This document shows, one piece after another, positions 1-7,987 of a stretch of DNA of 16,772 nucleotides; position 1 is the first letter of the stretch, and the number at the start of each line of letters is the position of its first letter. Both the position numbers and the translations under genes were made by a program. The DNA is taken from contig DHPK01000007.1 of NCBI GenBank assembly GCA_002407845.1, positions 145,688-162,459 of the forward strand, read 5' to 3'. The notes beneath the pieces are model-generated. The model saw only the letters and a program-made list of their open reading frames with translations, did not search any database and was not told the DNA's origin. Source of the stretch: Leptolinea sp. UBA5366 (lineage in GTDB: Bacteria; Chloroflexota; Anaerolineae; Anaerolineales; Anaerolineaceae).

Positions 1-1308
1 CAATGGAATGACATCACCATTATAGATGACTATGCGCATCATCCGACTGAAATTCAAGCTACGCTGCGCGGCGCCCGCGAAGTCTATGCAGCCAATCGCA
101 TCTGGGCAATCTGGCAGCCACATACCTACAGCCGCACGCAGTCACTGCTGAACGAATTCTGCAACTCTTTTTCGGACGCAGATATCGTGCTGGTAACTGA
201 CATTTACGCCTCACGCGAAAAACCGGGAGATTTCGGATTTGCGGATTTGAAAAAAGCCATGCTGGAAAATTATCAGAATGTTCAATTCGCTGACACGCAC
301 GCTGACGCGGCTGCAACGTTGAAAACTTCCTTGCAGCCCGGGGATGTCGTGGTCACGCTTTCCGCCGGCGATGCAAACAAGATCGGCATCCAAGCGCTTG
401 AAGAAATGAAGTTGGCAACAGCAGCGGAAACGCTGACAATTCTGAAAGATGAGCCGATTTCAAAGTATTCCTTCGCTATGTGCGGCGGACCGGCAAATGA
501 ACTTGTGATTGTCGAATCAACAGAAAGCCTTGTTTCATTGATCCGCGCGCGTCAGGCGGAACAAGCGTCTTTCAAGGTGGTCGGCGGGCTGTCCAACATT
601 CTTTTCAGCGACCTCGGATTTGACGGATTGATAATTATCAACCGCACGCACGATCTTTCTTTCGAGAAAAAAGGCGATCTGACCCGGATAGAAGTTTCAT
701 CCGGCATGAAGCTGGACGCCTTTGTGCATGCCTGCGCCGATCAGATTCTGACCGGCATGGAATGGGCAGCCAGAATTCCCGGCACAGTCGGCGGAGCGAT
801 CTATGGAAATGCCGGCGCTTACGGCGGAGAAATCGCAAAAGTGCTGCAGTCAGTGAAGCTGCTGAATTCTGACGGCGAAATTGTAACGCTGACGGCTGAT
901 GAGATGGGCTTCGGATACCGCTCCAGCCAGCTAAAACGAGGAGAATTTGGCGGGACAATTCTGTCCGGCACTTTCGAGCTCGCCACGGGCGATGAACACT
1001 TGATCCATGAAAAAATGGAAGAGATTGAAGAGAAACGCAAAAAATTCAACTTCAAAGGGAACGGATCGCTTGGTTCTGTTTTCCGCAACCCTGAAGGGGA
1101 TTACGCCGGCAGACTGATCACAGCCTGCGGTTACCGCGGCAGACGCATTGGCAATGTGCAGGTGCTTGATCAGCATGGAAATATCTTCATCACCTATCCA
1201 GGCGTGAAGAGCAGCGAATTTGCCGCATTGATTCAGGAAGTCCGGGAAGCTGTCAAACAGCAGTTCGGGATTGACCTGACGACTGAAATTGAAATTTTGA
1301 GTGACTGA
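1..1308 (+). CDS. murC-murB: MurC-MurB fusion: UDP-N-acetylmuramate--L-alanine ligase / UDP-N-acetylenolpyruvoylglucosamine reductase, 5'-partial
   Basis: One uninterrupted frame runs from base 1 to the TGA at 1306-1308 (435 residues visible; the N-terminus lies outside the window). Residues 1 to about 137 are the C-terminal domain of MurC, which joins L-Ala to UDP-MurNAc: DDYAHHPTEI at 9-18 and the GDVVVTLSAGDANKIG end are typical. From about residue 145 the chain continues as MurB, the FAD/NADPH enzyme that makes UDP-MurNAc, MurC's substrate. It shows GGPAN, VVGGLSNIL, RIPGTVGGAIYGNAGAYG with the conserved Arg at 258, GSVFRNP with the catalytic Ser at 359, and a C-terminal Glu at about 429. 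The MurB part is about 290 residues and looks like the shorter type II enzyme. The linker is only a few residues. An ATG at 406 with a weak GAAGAA upstream could allow some separate MurB synthesis, but nothing requires it. Family calls are firm; fusion is read directly from the frame. Confidence 0.93.
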   Translation, partial: QWNDITIIDDYAHHPTEIQATLRGAREVYAANRIWAIWQPHTYSRTQSLLNEFCNSFSDADIVLVTDIYASREKPGDFGFADLKKAMLENYQNVQFADTHADAAATLKTSLQPGDVVVTLSAGDANKIGIQALEEMKLATAAETLTILKDEPISKYSFAMCGGPANELVIVESTESLVSLIRARQAEQASFKVVGGLSNILFSDLGFDGLIIINRTHDLSFEKKGDLTRIEVSSGMKLDAFVHACADQILTGMEWAARIPGTVGGAIYGNAGAYGGEIAKVLQSVKLLNSDGEIVTLTADEMGFGYRSSQLKRGEFGGTILSGTFELATGDEHLIHEKMEEIEEKRKKFNFKGNGSLGSVFRNPEGDYAGRLITACGYRGRRIGNVQVLDQHGNIFITYPGVKSSEFAALIQEVREAVKQQFGIDLTTEIEILSD

Positions 1309-1322
1309 CAGGATCGGAAAGA

Positions 1323-2165
1323 ATGGCTGGAATTTTTAAGACTAATCGGAACAGACTGAGAGACCAAGGGCAACCCCTGCCTGCGATGCAGTCCCGAAAA
1401 TCCTATCCAGCGCCGGTGCAGAGCGACTTTCTTCAACCTGCTTTGAAAAAGAAGCGCAGCACGCGGATCGTGTCAATGGTGTTAACTGTCCTGCTGGGCT
1501 GCGCAGCTGCCGCATTCACGCTGCTGCCGCAATTCAGGGTCACTGCCCCGATTGTCACCGGGTCAGAAAACGTCAATTTGGACGAGATTAATTATTACAC
1601 CGGACTGCGCAACATTCCGATTTATATGGCAAATCCTGATGAAATCAGCAATGTGCTGCTGAAACGCTATCCGGAAGCACGCGCGATTGACGTCAAAGTT
1701 GAACTACCCAGCCGGGTCACCATCAATTTGGTTCAACGTGTGCCCCTCATTGAATGGGATTTTGGCGGCAGCAAAATTTGGATTGACGAAGACGGCACCA
1801 TTCTGAGAGAACAGCAGGCAATTCCCGGCGATTTGATCTATGTGCTTTCAAACAGTTTTCCTGGAGCACGGAACAGGAACGACCGGAAATTTCCTGAGAA
1901 GTTCAGCAAAAAAATGCTGACAGCTCTGATTGAAATCAACCAGTCGAAACCGCAGGGGAAGACCCTTTTTTACACCTATGATAACGGCTATGGCTGGCAG
2001 ACGGATCAGGGATACACCCTTTGGATCGGAATCGATAATTCAAACCTGACAGAAAAAATGCGGATGGCAGAAAGCCTTGGCATGTACTTTAAAGAAAATG
2101 AGATTGAACCGGAGATGTTGAGCCTCGAATTCCCCGATGCGCCTTATTTTCGGTACGCGGAGTAA
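1323..2165 (+). CDS. ftsQ: Cell division protein FtsQ/DivIB
   Basis: This is a 280-residue bitopic membrane protein of the divisome. The cytoplasmic N-terminus (1-46) is rich in Arg, Lys and Gln. One hydrophobic segment follows at about 48-68 (IVSMVLTVLLGCAAAAFTLL). An extracytoplasmic POTRA domain spans about 70-140, with the signature VTGSENVNLDEI and the LPSRVTINLVQRVP strand, and leads into a beta domain with IWIDEDGTIL. The order TM, POTRA, beta domain and the position just before ftsA identify FtsQ/DivIB, which scaffolds FtsB/FtsL in known systems. The start has GGAAAG a few bases upstream and lies 14 bases after the murC-murB stop. The stop lies 4 bases before ftsA, so the genes are probably co-transcribed. 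Sequence conservation in this family is low, so the call rests on architecture plus context. Confidence 0.9.
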   Translation: MAGIFKTNRNRLRDQGQPLPAMQSRKSYPAPVQSDFLQPALKKKRSTRIVSMVLTVLLGCAAAAFTLLPQFRVTAPIVTGSENVNLDEINYYTGLRNIPIYMANPDEISNVLLKRYPEARAIDVKVELPSRVTINLVQRVPLIEWDFGGSKIWIDEDGTILREQQAIPGDLIYVLSNSFPGARNRNDRKFPEKFSKKMLTALIEINQSKPQGKTLFYTYDNGYGWQTDQGYTLWIGIDNSNLTEKMRMAESLGMYFKENEIEPEMLSLEFPDAPYFRYAE

Positions 2166-2169
2166 ATAA

Positions 2170-3393
2170 ATGGAAAAATCTATCGTTGTCGCAATTGATG
2201 TCGGAACCACAAAAATTTGTACGCTGATCGCTCAGATCGAGAGCGAAGAAAACATTCGCATTCTCGGCGTCGGGATCGAACCTTCGCAGGGCATTCGCAA
2301 AGGGACAGTGGTTGACATTCCGCTGGCAGCCAATGCAATCGCAAAATCGGTCAAAAAAGCCGAGCGCACTTCCGGACTCGAGATCACCAATGCGATTGTC
2401 AGCGTCGCCGGCACGCATATCAGCTCGATCAATAACAAGGCAACTGCCGGCGTGGTCGGCGGCGTCATCGACCAATATGACATCGCTCGCGTTATCGAAG
2501 GCGTGCGCGCCATCCCGATTCCGCACAACCGCATCATCATCCACTTGCTGCAGCGCACATTCAGTGTGGACGGCGTGGACGGGATCCGATCACCGCTCGG
2601 CATGTACGGCTCACGACTGGACGTTGAGGCGCATATCATCACGAGTTCCGCGTCATCAGTCGAAAACCTGCGGCAATGCATCATGACTGCCGAGATCGAT
2701 GTTAATCAGTGGGTGCTGAACCCGCTAGCGGATGGAGAAGCGGTTTTGACCGATATTGAAAAGCAGATGGGCGTGCTCGTCTGTGATATCGGGGGCGGCA
2801 CCACCGATCTGGCGATTTACATCAACGGGGACGTCTGGCACAGCAACATTCTGCCCGTCGGCGGCAGCCATATTTCGAACGATATTGCTCAGGCATTCCA
2901 CCTGCCTCTTGCGCAGGCGGAAGAGGTCAAGAAAATTCATGGACACGCGCTGCCGGATTATATCGGCGAAGAAGAATATTTCTACAGCCGCACGTTTGGG
3001 CGCGAGGAAGCCGCAAAATTCAGCCGCAAAGAACTTGCAAAGATCATCAAAATGCGGACTGAGGAGATTTTCCAGCTGGTGATGCAGGAAGTAAAACGCT
3101 CCGGCTATGACAACCTGCTGCCCGCGGGCATGGTTCTGACAGGCGGGAGCAGTCTGCTGCCAGGGATTGACCAGCTGGCTTCAAGTGAGCTGAAAATGCC
3201 GGTGCGCCTTGCCAAACCAGAGAACATCACCGGCATGATCGACCAGCTTGACAGCCCAGCCTATTCAACCAGTGTCGGACTGCTTTACTGGGCATTGATG
3301 ATGCAGGAAACGGTCGAGGGACAGCCGAAAAAGAAGGACATGCAGGACACCATGGACAAAATCAAAAAGTTTGCTCGGTATCTCCTGCCCTAA
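2170..3393 (+). CDS. ftsA: Cell division protein FtsA (actin-like membrane tether for FtsZ)
   Basis: This is a 407-residue actin-fold ATPase that anchors the FtsZ ring to the membrane. Visible motifs are phosphate-1 (VAIDVGTTK, residues 7-15), phosphate-2 (CDIGGGTTDLAIY, about 203-215) and the adenosine motif (MVLTGGSSLLPG, about 320-332). The SHS2/1C insertion lies between the first two, as is usual for FtsA rather than MreB. The last 15 residues, MDKIKKFARYLLP, form a short basic amphipathic helix suited to membrane binding. GGAG at 2159-2162 lies 7 bases before the ATG, inside the end of ftsQ, so translation is probably coupled. The length is typical of the family. Confidence 0.96.
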   Translation: MEKSIVVAIDVGTTKICTLIAQIESEENIRILGVGIEPSQGIRKGTVVDIPLAANAIAKSVKKAERTSGLEITNAIVSVAGTHISSINNKATAGVVGGVIDQYDIARVIEGVRAIPIPHNRIIIHLLQRTFSVDGVDGIRSPLGMYGSRLDVEAHIITSSASSVENLRQCIMTAEIDVNQWVLNPLADGEAVLTDIEKQMGVLVCDIGGGTTDLAIYINGDVWHSNILPVGGSHISNDIAQAFHLPLAQAEEVKKIHGHALPDYIGEEEYFYSRTFGREEAAKFSRKELAKIIKMRTEEIFQLVMQEVKRSGYDNLLPAGMVLTGGSSLLPGIDQLASSELKMPVRLAKPENITGMIDQLDSPAYSTSVGLLYWALMMQETVEGQPKKKDMQDTMDKIKKFARYLLP

Positions 3394-3505
3394 TGAAGGC
3401 AATCACCGCTCCGGGACTTTTGGAAGGGGTTTCGAGGCGGATTAAAGCAAAAATCTTATAAAAAATACTATGCAATGGTATTGAAAAATGAAAGAAGAGG
3501 AAAAC

Positions 3506-4687
3506 ATGGAAAACAGCTATACAAGTTACGGTGAAAGTTTTGCAAGAATCAAGGTCGTAGGCGTTGGTGGAGCCGGTTGTAATGCAATTAATCGCATGAT
3601 TGATGAAGGCATGCAGAATCTTGAATTCATCGCTGTCAACACGGATTCACAAGCCCTGCTGGCATCCAAAGCCAGTCAGCGCGTCCGCATCGGCGACAAG
3701 GCGACCCGCGGTTTGGGCGCAGGCGGAAATCCTGAGGTTGGCCAGCTGGCAGCTGAAGAATCACGCGATGAGCTGAAAGAAGCGCTTGCCGGTGCAGATA
3801 TGGTTTTCATCACGGCAGGCATGGGCGGCGGAACCGGAACCGGCGCAGCCCCGATCGTGGCGGAAATCTGCCGCGACCTCGGTGCGCTGACCATCGGTGT
3901 TGTCACGAAACCCTTCTCCTTTGAAGGACCGCGACGTGAAAAGTCAGCCGGTGAGGGCATCAACAATTTGAAAGGTCACGCTGATACGCTGATCGTGATC
4001 CCGAATGACCGCCTGCTGCAGATCGTTGACAAGAAAGTTTCCCTGAAAAACGCATTCTCGCAGGCTGATGATGTGCTGCGCCAGGGCATTCAGGGTATTT
4101 CCGAACTGATCACCATCCCAGGTCTGATCAACCTCGACTTCGCAGACGTGCGCGCGATCATGTCAGAGGGCGGCGCAGCCCTGATGGCAATCGGCACCGG
4201 CAAGGGCGAAGATCGTGCCAGAGCGGCAGCCGAAATGGCGATCTCCAGCAAACTGTTGGACATCACAATTGACGGCGCACGCGGTATCCTCTTCAATGTC
4301 ACCGGCGGCGACGACCTGACCCTGTTCGAGGTGAACGAAGCAGCTGCAATCATCAAAGAAAGCGCACACCCGGATGTCAACTTCATCTTTGGCGCGGTCG
4401 TAGATCCGAGCCTGAAAGACGAGATCAGAGTCACCGTCGTGGCTACGGGGTATGATCAGACACTGCCAAACCCTACCATAGCGCAGTCCGGTGGTAAATA
4501 CAGCTATAGCGATGCGCTGTTTGCCAAACGGCCTGCAGAATCCTTCCGCACAACTGCAACACCGTTGTCAGAGAAAAAAGAACCTCAGATTTCATTTTCA
4601 AGCAAGAAGAACGAGGATATCCCCGAATTCTTGAAGAAGAGCACGTTGGATGTCCCGCCGTTTATGCGCCTGATGACGAAGGACTAA
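3506..4687 (+). CDS. ftsZ: Cell division GTPase FtsZ
   Basis: FtsZ is the tubulin-like GTPase that polymerises into the division ring. The sequence shows the N-terminal VGVGGAGCNA, the tubulin signature GGGTGTG at residues 107-113, the T7-loop region (GLINLDFADV) and a variable linker. The C-terminal peptide contains two similar motifs, DIPEFLKK and DVPPFMRL. An upstream in-frame ATG at 3488 would add six residues (MKEEEN). I chose 3506 because AAGAAGAGG at 3492-3500 is a strong ribosome binding site 5 bases before it, while 3488 has none. That gives 393 residues, normal for the family. The 112-base gap after ftsA could carry a separate promoter; A/T-rich TATAAA-like sequence lies about 40 bases upstream, but no good -35 is visible. 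It ends convergent with the nucleoside operon. Confidence 0.97.
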   Translation: MENSYTSYGESFARIKVVGVGGAGCNAINRMIDEGMQNLEFIAVNTDSQALLASKASQRVRIGDKATRGLGAGGNPEVGQLAAEESRDELKEALAGADMVFITAGMGGGTGTGAAPIVAEICRDLGALTIGVVTKPFSFEGPRREKSAGEGINNLKGHADTLIVIPNDRLLQIVDKKVSLKNAFSQADDVLRQGIQGISELITIPGLINLDFADVRAIMSEGGAALMAIGTGKGEDRARAAAEMAISSKLLDITIDGARGILFNVTGGDDLTLFEVNEAAAIIKESAHPDVNFIFGAVVDPSLKDEIRVTVVATGYDQTLPNPTIAQSGGKYSYSDALFAKRPAESFRTTATPLSEKKEPQISFSSKKNEDIPEFLKKSTLDVPPFMRLMTKD

Positions 4688-4699
4688 ACCATGAGGGGC

Positions 4700-4745
4700 A
4701 AAAAGATCAGACCACTGGACAGTTCCTTTGTCCAATGGTCTGATC
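4700..4745 (-). terminator. Intrinsic terminator of the nucleoside uptake/salvage operon
   Basis: A 17-base stem at 4705-4721 pairs with 4729-4745 with one mismatch around a 7-base loop. Read on the - strand it is followed by five T (A at 4700-4704 on +), which fits Rho-independent termination of the operon ending at 4787. On the + strand no T-run follows, so any termination of ftsZ transcripts here would be weaker. It sits in the 99-base gap between the two convergent genes. Confidence 0.8.
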
Positions 4746-4786
4746 ACAGCCCTTATGAGAAATTGATTACACGCTGAACGAATAGT

Positions 4787-5839
4787 TTAATACTCGCCAG
4801 GATGACCGTCCTGATAATAGCGTTTCAGGTCATACGGACTGTAAATACCAATTTCAGTCACAACTCCGCTGACAAGTTCCGGCGGCGTGATATCAAAGGA
4901 CGGATAATAACCTTTGACGCCTTTCATGGCAGTGCGCACGCCCATCGCCTGCAGCACAAATTCCGGATCGCGCATCTCGATTTTGACCGTGCTGACATCC
5001 GGATGACCCTTATCCGGCGAACCGGACGCAAAATAGGGAATGCCAAAATACTTGGCGACAATCGCAATCTGGAAAGTCCCCACTTTATTAACAATATAGC
5101 CATCCTGGCAGACAACATCCGCCGCGGAAGTGAAAACATCGATCTTTTCATGCTGAATCGCAAATGCCGGCATGTTATCCGTGATGACTGTAACATCAAA
5201 CCCCATGTCTTTAGCAACGCTTGCCGTCAGCCGCGCACCCTGAAAATAAGGCCGCGTTTCCGCGCAGAAAATCTTCAGGTCATTGCCGCGCCGGCGGGCT
5301 TCTTTGAGCATTTGCCCGACGATGGTTTCTCCAAAACATTGGGTCAGAATGCGCCCGTTCTGCGGAAACATATCCACCAGATAGCGCGCCATCCGTCCAA
5401 TCTTTTCATAGCGTAAATTATTGCTTTCTACCGTGTGATTGACGATTGCCTGGCTGACATCTTCGCCAGCCTGAAGCGCTGCTTCAGCTACGTTCAGGCA
5501 GGCACTGACAATCAACAGCATGCGATTAACCGTCGTGGGGCGGGCATGAGCAATTTCATCCGCTGCGGTTTTCAGGTATTCACGCCTGAGATCAGCCGAC
5601 ATGTCTCGGCACTCCCAGGCAGCGAGCGCCATGCCCATCGCAGCCGCGGTATAAGGCCCCGCGCTCTGCGTGACCATATCAGTGATCGCTTTCGTCACTT
5701 CATGATGGTTTTCGCAGACCACGAACTCAACCCGCGAAGGGTAAATGCGGCGGTCGAGAATCCTCACTTTCCCTTTTTCATACCAGGCAACATTTTCATA
5801 TTGAAGCATAAATGCGAGATCTTTATCTTGGCGTTCCAT
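4787..5839 (-). CDS. mtnA: MtnA/eIF2B-family sugar-phosphate isomerase (S-methyl-5-thioribose-1-phosphate isomerase-like)
   Basis: This 350-residue protein belongs to the IF-2B/MtnA fold family, whose members isomerise pentose-1-phosphates to ketose-1-phosphates. The catalytic pair of the family is present: Cys168 in ILTQCFGE and Asp241 in AADVVCQDG. Other family hallmarks are ARPTTVN (99-105), ETRPYFQGARLTA (194-206), DNMPAF (221-226) and NKVGT (251-255). It departs from classical MtnA in two places. The RGAP loop that helps hold the substrate phosphate reads QSAGP here, and the residues after Cys168 are FGE instead of the usual Asn-Thr/Ala-Gly. The exact substrate is therefore uncertain: methylthioribose-1-P, 5-deoxyribose-1-P or ribose-1-P are candidates. 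It is the last gene of the operon, 32 bases after the deaminase, with AGAGAGG upstream of its ATG. Its place after a deaminase and a phosphorylase supports an isomerase over an initiation factor. Confidence 0.82.
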   Translation of the reverse strand: MERQDKDLAFMLQYENVAWYEKGKVRILDRRIYPSRVEFVVCENHHEVTKAITDMVTQSAGPYTAAAMGMALAAWECRDMSADLRREYLKTAADEIAHARPTTVNRMLLIVSACLNVAEAALQAGEDVSQAIVNHTVESNNLRYEKIGRMARYLVDMFPQNGRILTQCFGETIVGQMLKEARRRGNDLKIFCAETRPYFQGARLTASVAKDMGFDVTVITDNMPAFAIQHEKIDVFTSAADVVCQDGYIVNKVGTFQIAIVAKYFGIPYFASGSPDKGHPDVSTVKIEMRDPEFVLQAMGVRTAMKGVKGYYPSFDITPPELVSGVVTEIGIYSPYDLKRYYQDGHPGEY

Positions 5840-5871
5840 AAAATCCTCTCTCTTCCTATTTTCCTTCAGTC

Positions 5872-7158
5872 TCAGAACAGGCGGGCAAGCGATTTTTTCA
5901 GATCAGCCTGAACCCGATCCCGATCAATGGTCAGGAATTCTCCATGGTCATAGAGCAGTTCCCCGGCAACAATCGTCATCACTACATCCGACGCCTGTGC
6001 GCTGTAAACCAGCAGCGAAATCAGATCATGATTAGGCATCAGGTGCGGTTTATCAAGATCAATGATTGCGAGATCGGCTTGATTCCCCACCGCTATCGCG
6101 CCGCAATCCGGACGCCGCTGAGCAATCGCTCCGTTCAGCGTCGCCATCGTCAAGACCTCCTCAGCCATGACTGCCAGCGGGTCATTCCGATAACCGCAAT
6201 GAATCAGCGCTGCCAAGTGCATTTCCTCAAAAAAGTTCTGATTATTGTTACTCGCGCTGCCATCCGTACCGAGCGCCAGGTTCACTCCGCGCTGGCGCAG
6301 CTGCGCCAGCGGCATGAATCCGCTGCCGAGTTTCATATTGCTGGATGGGTTGTGCACCGCGGTCACCCGCTTTTCAAACAGAATCTCAATATCTTCAGGC
6401 TCGACCACCACACAGTGGGCAGCGATTGTCGGGTTGTCAAACGTGCCGAGATCATAGAAAAACTTTGCCGGGGTCTTTCCGTGACGCTGTTTGCACGCCG
6501 TGTGTTCTTTGATCGTTTCTGAGAGATGCAGCTGCAGGATCGCGCCGCGCTCCAGGCAGATTTCAGTGATCTGCTCGACTTCCGGAATCGTTGACGTATA
6601 TTCGGCATGCAGCGCAAAATCGGCACAAATTCTGCCATTGGCTGCCTGATGATATCGATCAAAAAAAGCGAGCGCGTCCGGTACGCTGCTGACCCGAATG
6701 CCGTCGACAACCGCCCGCGTCGGCGTAGCGATATTCGCTCTCATGCCTGACTGGACAACCTCTTCAGCGTAGTGCGCAGGAGCCATGTACATGTCAGAAA
6801 AACTGACCACCCCGCCGGCGATCATCTCCATCATTGAGATGCGCGCCCCGACGCTTTCGTCCGCTGCAGTCATTTTATATTCGACCGGCTGAATTTTCTC
6901 AAACAGCCAGCGATCAAGCGGTAAGTTGGAACCCAGTCCTCTGAGCAGCGCCATTGGCGTGTGCGAATGCAAGTTGAACAATCCCGGCAGAATCGCATGA
7001 CCGACGAGATTTTTCCGAACCGCGTATTCGTCCTGCGGGGGCAAATTGTCCAGATAAGCGATCCGATCGCCCCGAATGCCTAGCCAGGCGTCCGGCAGAA
7101 CCTGCCAGCCCTGATCGTTCCGAGTCAGAATCGCTGCATGTTCAAAAAGGATATCCAT
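5872..7158 (-). CDS. mtaD: 5'-methylthioadenosine/S-adenosylhomocysteine deaminase-family amidohydrolase
   Basis: This 428-residue metal-dependent amidohydrolase should convert an adenine nucleoside (MTA, SAH, 5'-deoxyadenosine or adenosine) to the matching inosine. Metal and catalytic residues are visible: H64 and H66 in HSHTPMALLRG, H211 and E214 in HLSET, H248 in AAHC, and D299 in GTDGSASNN. The SNN followed by EEMHLAAL is characteristic of the MtaD/SAH deaminase group. A usual HAPYT reads HAEYT at 184-188, a small deviation in the substrate pocket. An in-frame ATG at 7311 would add 51 residues that merely read across the PNP C-terminus and look non-biological. The true ATG at 7158-7156 shares one base with the PNP stop (TGATG), which predicts translational coupling. 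Substrate choice within the family cannot be settled from sequence. Confidence 0.88.
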   Translation of the reverse strand: MDILFEHAAILTRNDQGWQVLPDAWLGIRGDRIAYLDNLPPQDEYAVRKNLVGHAILPGLFNLHSHTPMALLRGLGSNLPLDRWLFEKIQPVEYKMTAADESVGARISMMEMIAGGVVSFSDMYMAPAHYAEEVVQSGMRANIATPTRAVVDGIRVSSVPDALAFFDRYHQAANGRICADFALHAEYTSTIPEVEQITEICLERGAILQLHLSETIKEHTACKQRHGKTPAKFFYDLGTFDNPTIAAHCVVVEPEDIEILFEKRVTAVHNPSSNMKLGSGFMPLAQLRQRGVNLALGTDGSASNNNQNFFEEMHLAALIHCGYRNDPLAVMAEEVLTMATLNGAIAQRRPDCGAIAVGNQADLAIIDLDKPHLMPNHDLISLLVYSAQASDVVMTIVAGELLYDHGEFLTIDRDRVQADLKKSLARLF

Positions 7159-7979
7159 CAGATTTCTGTCAGGATTTTCTTGACGTATTGGACGAATCGG
7201 TCCGACACACTTTCCGCAGTTTCCTCCACTTCGCCGCCGCCGACAGGCTTGTTGAGAATGCCAGCAGCCATATTCGTCATCAGTGAGATTCCCAGCACTG
7301 GAATCCCGCATTGAGCCGCGGTCAGCCCCTCTGTCACGGTTGACATGCCGACCGCATCCGCGCCAAGAATGCGCGCAGCGCGAATTTCCGCAGGCGATTC
7401 AAAATGCGGTCCGGTGAAGAACATGTAAACGCCTTCATGGACGGTCAGTCCGCTGTCCTTGGCGCATCCCAGGGCAATTTGGCGCAGCGCGCGGGAATAC
7501 ATGTCCGAAATATCGAAGAAGCGTTTGCCGAATTCCGGCAGATTCGTGCCGCGGGTCGGGCTGGCGCCTACCAGATTCAGATGATCAGCAATCAGCATCA
7601 CATCGCCGGGCTTGTAACCGGTATTAACCGCACCGGCAGCATTGGTCAAAATTATTTTTTGAACGCCGAGATTCTTGAACAGCCGCACCGGCATTGCAAG
7701 TTCCTCAAAGCTGTACCCCTCATAATAATGAAATCGGCCGGACATGCACACGACCCGCTTGCCCGCCAATGTCCCAAGGATCAGCTTTCCAGCGTGCGTC
7801 GGTGCGGTTGAAACGAGAAAATTCGGGATGTCGGGATATGGAATTTCGACTTTATTCTCAATGTCGTCTGCCAGTTTCCCGAGCGCCGTTCCGAGGATAA
7901 TTCCGATTTCCGGAATAAAATCGATCTTGCTTTTCACGTAATCAGCACTTTTTTTGTAATATGCGAAATCGTGTTGCAT
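7158..7979 (-). CDS. punA: Purine-nucleoside phosphorylase, trimeric type, with unusual 5'-pocket residues
   Basis: This 273-residue protein splits purine nucleosides with phosphate to base plus pentose-1-phosphate. Family motifs are GIILGTALG (26-34), HAGKLILG (62-69), GRFHYYEGYS (81-90), LTNAAGAVN (111-119), GPHFESPAEIR (190-200), GADAVGMSTV (206-215) and TNMAAGIL (235-242). Against Bacillus PunA as I remember it, the alignment is ungapped from 231 to the C-terminus and the His of PLSHDEV, which contacts the ribose 5'-OH, is Gly248 here (PVGGGEV). The phosphate-loop Ser is Thr31 and the Ser of GPS(Y/F)ET is His192. Such changes would fit a 5'-modified nucleoside such as methylthioinosine or 5'-deoxyinosine. 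AGGAG lies before the ATG; the gene starts 8 bases after the permease and couples to the deaminase. PNP membership is firm, specificity is inference. Confidence 0.9.
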   Translation of the reverse strand: MQHDFAYYKKSADYVKSKIDFIPEIGIILGTALGKLADDIENKVEIPYPDIPNFLVSTAPTHAGKLILGTLAGKRVVCMSGRFHYYEGYSFEELAMPVRLFKNLGVQKIILTNAAGAVNTGYKPGDVMLIADHLNLVGASPTRGTNLPEFGKRFFDISDMYSRALRQIALGCAKDSGLTVHEGVYMFFTGPHFESPAEIRAARILGADAVGMSTVTEGLTAAQCGIPVLGISLMTNMAAGILNKPVGGGEVEETAESVSDRFVQYVKKILTEI

Positions 7980-7987
7980 GGTCTCTC

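Noticed and set aside
3394..3505. Defined ftsZ promoter in the ftsA-ftsZ gap
   Set aside because: The A/T-rich stretch contains TATAAA-like sequence but no -35 at suitable distance, so I do not annotate it as a feature.
4705..4745. Strong intrinsic terminator for ftsZ
   Set aside because: On the + strand the stem is followed by ACAGCCC, not T; the T-run is present only on the - strand.
4802..5416. 204-codon + strand open frame opposite the isomerase gene
   Set aside because: It lies fully antisense to a well-supported protein, has no recognisable domain and looks like a codon-bias shadow. The same holds for the frames at 9214-9789, 13063-13647 and 13900-14487.
7159..7311. 51-residue N-terminal extension of the deaminase
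   Set aside because: It overlaps the PNP 3' end in another frame, is Arg/Cys-rich and unlike the family; the ATG at 7158 forms a TGATG coupling with the PNP stop.
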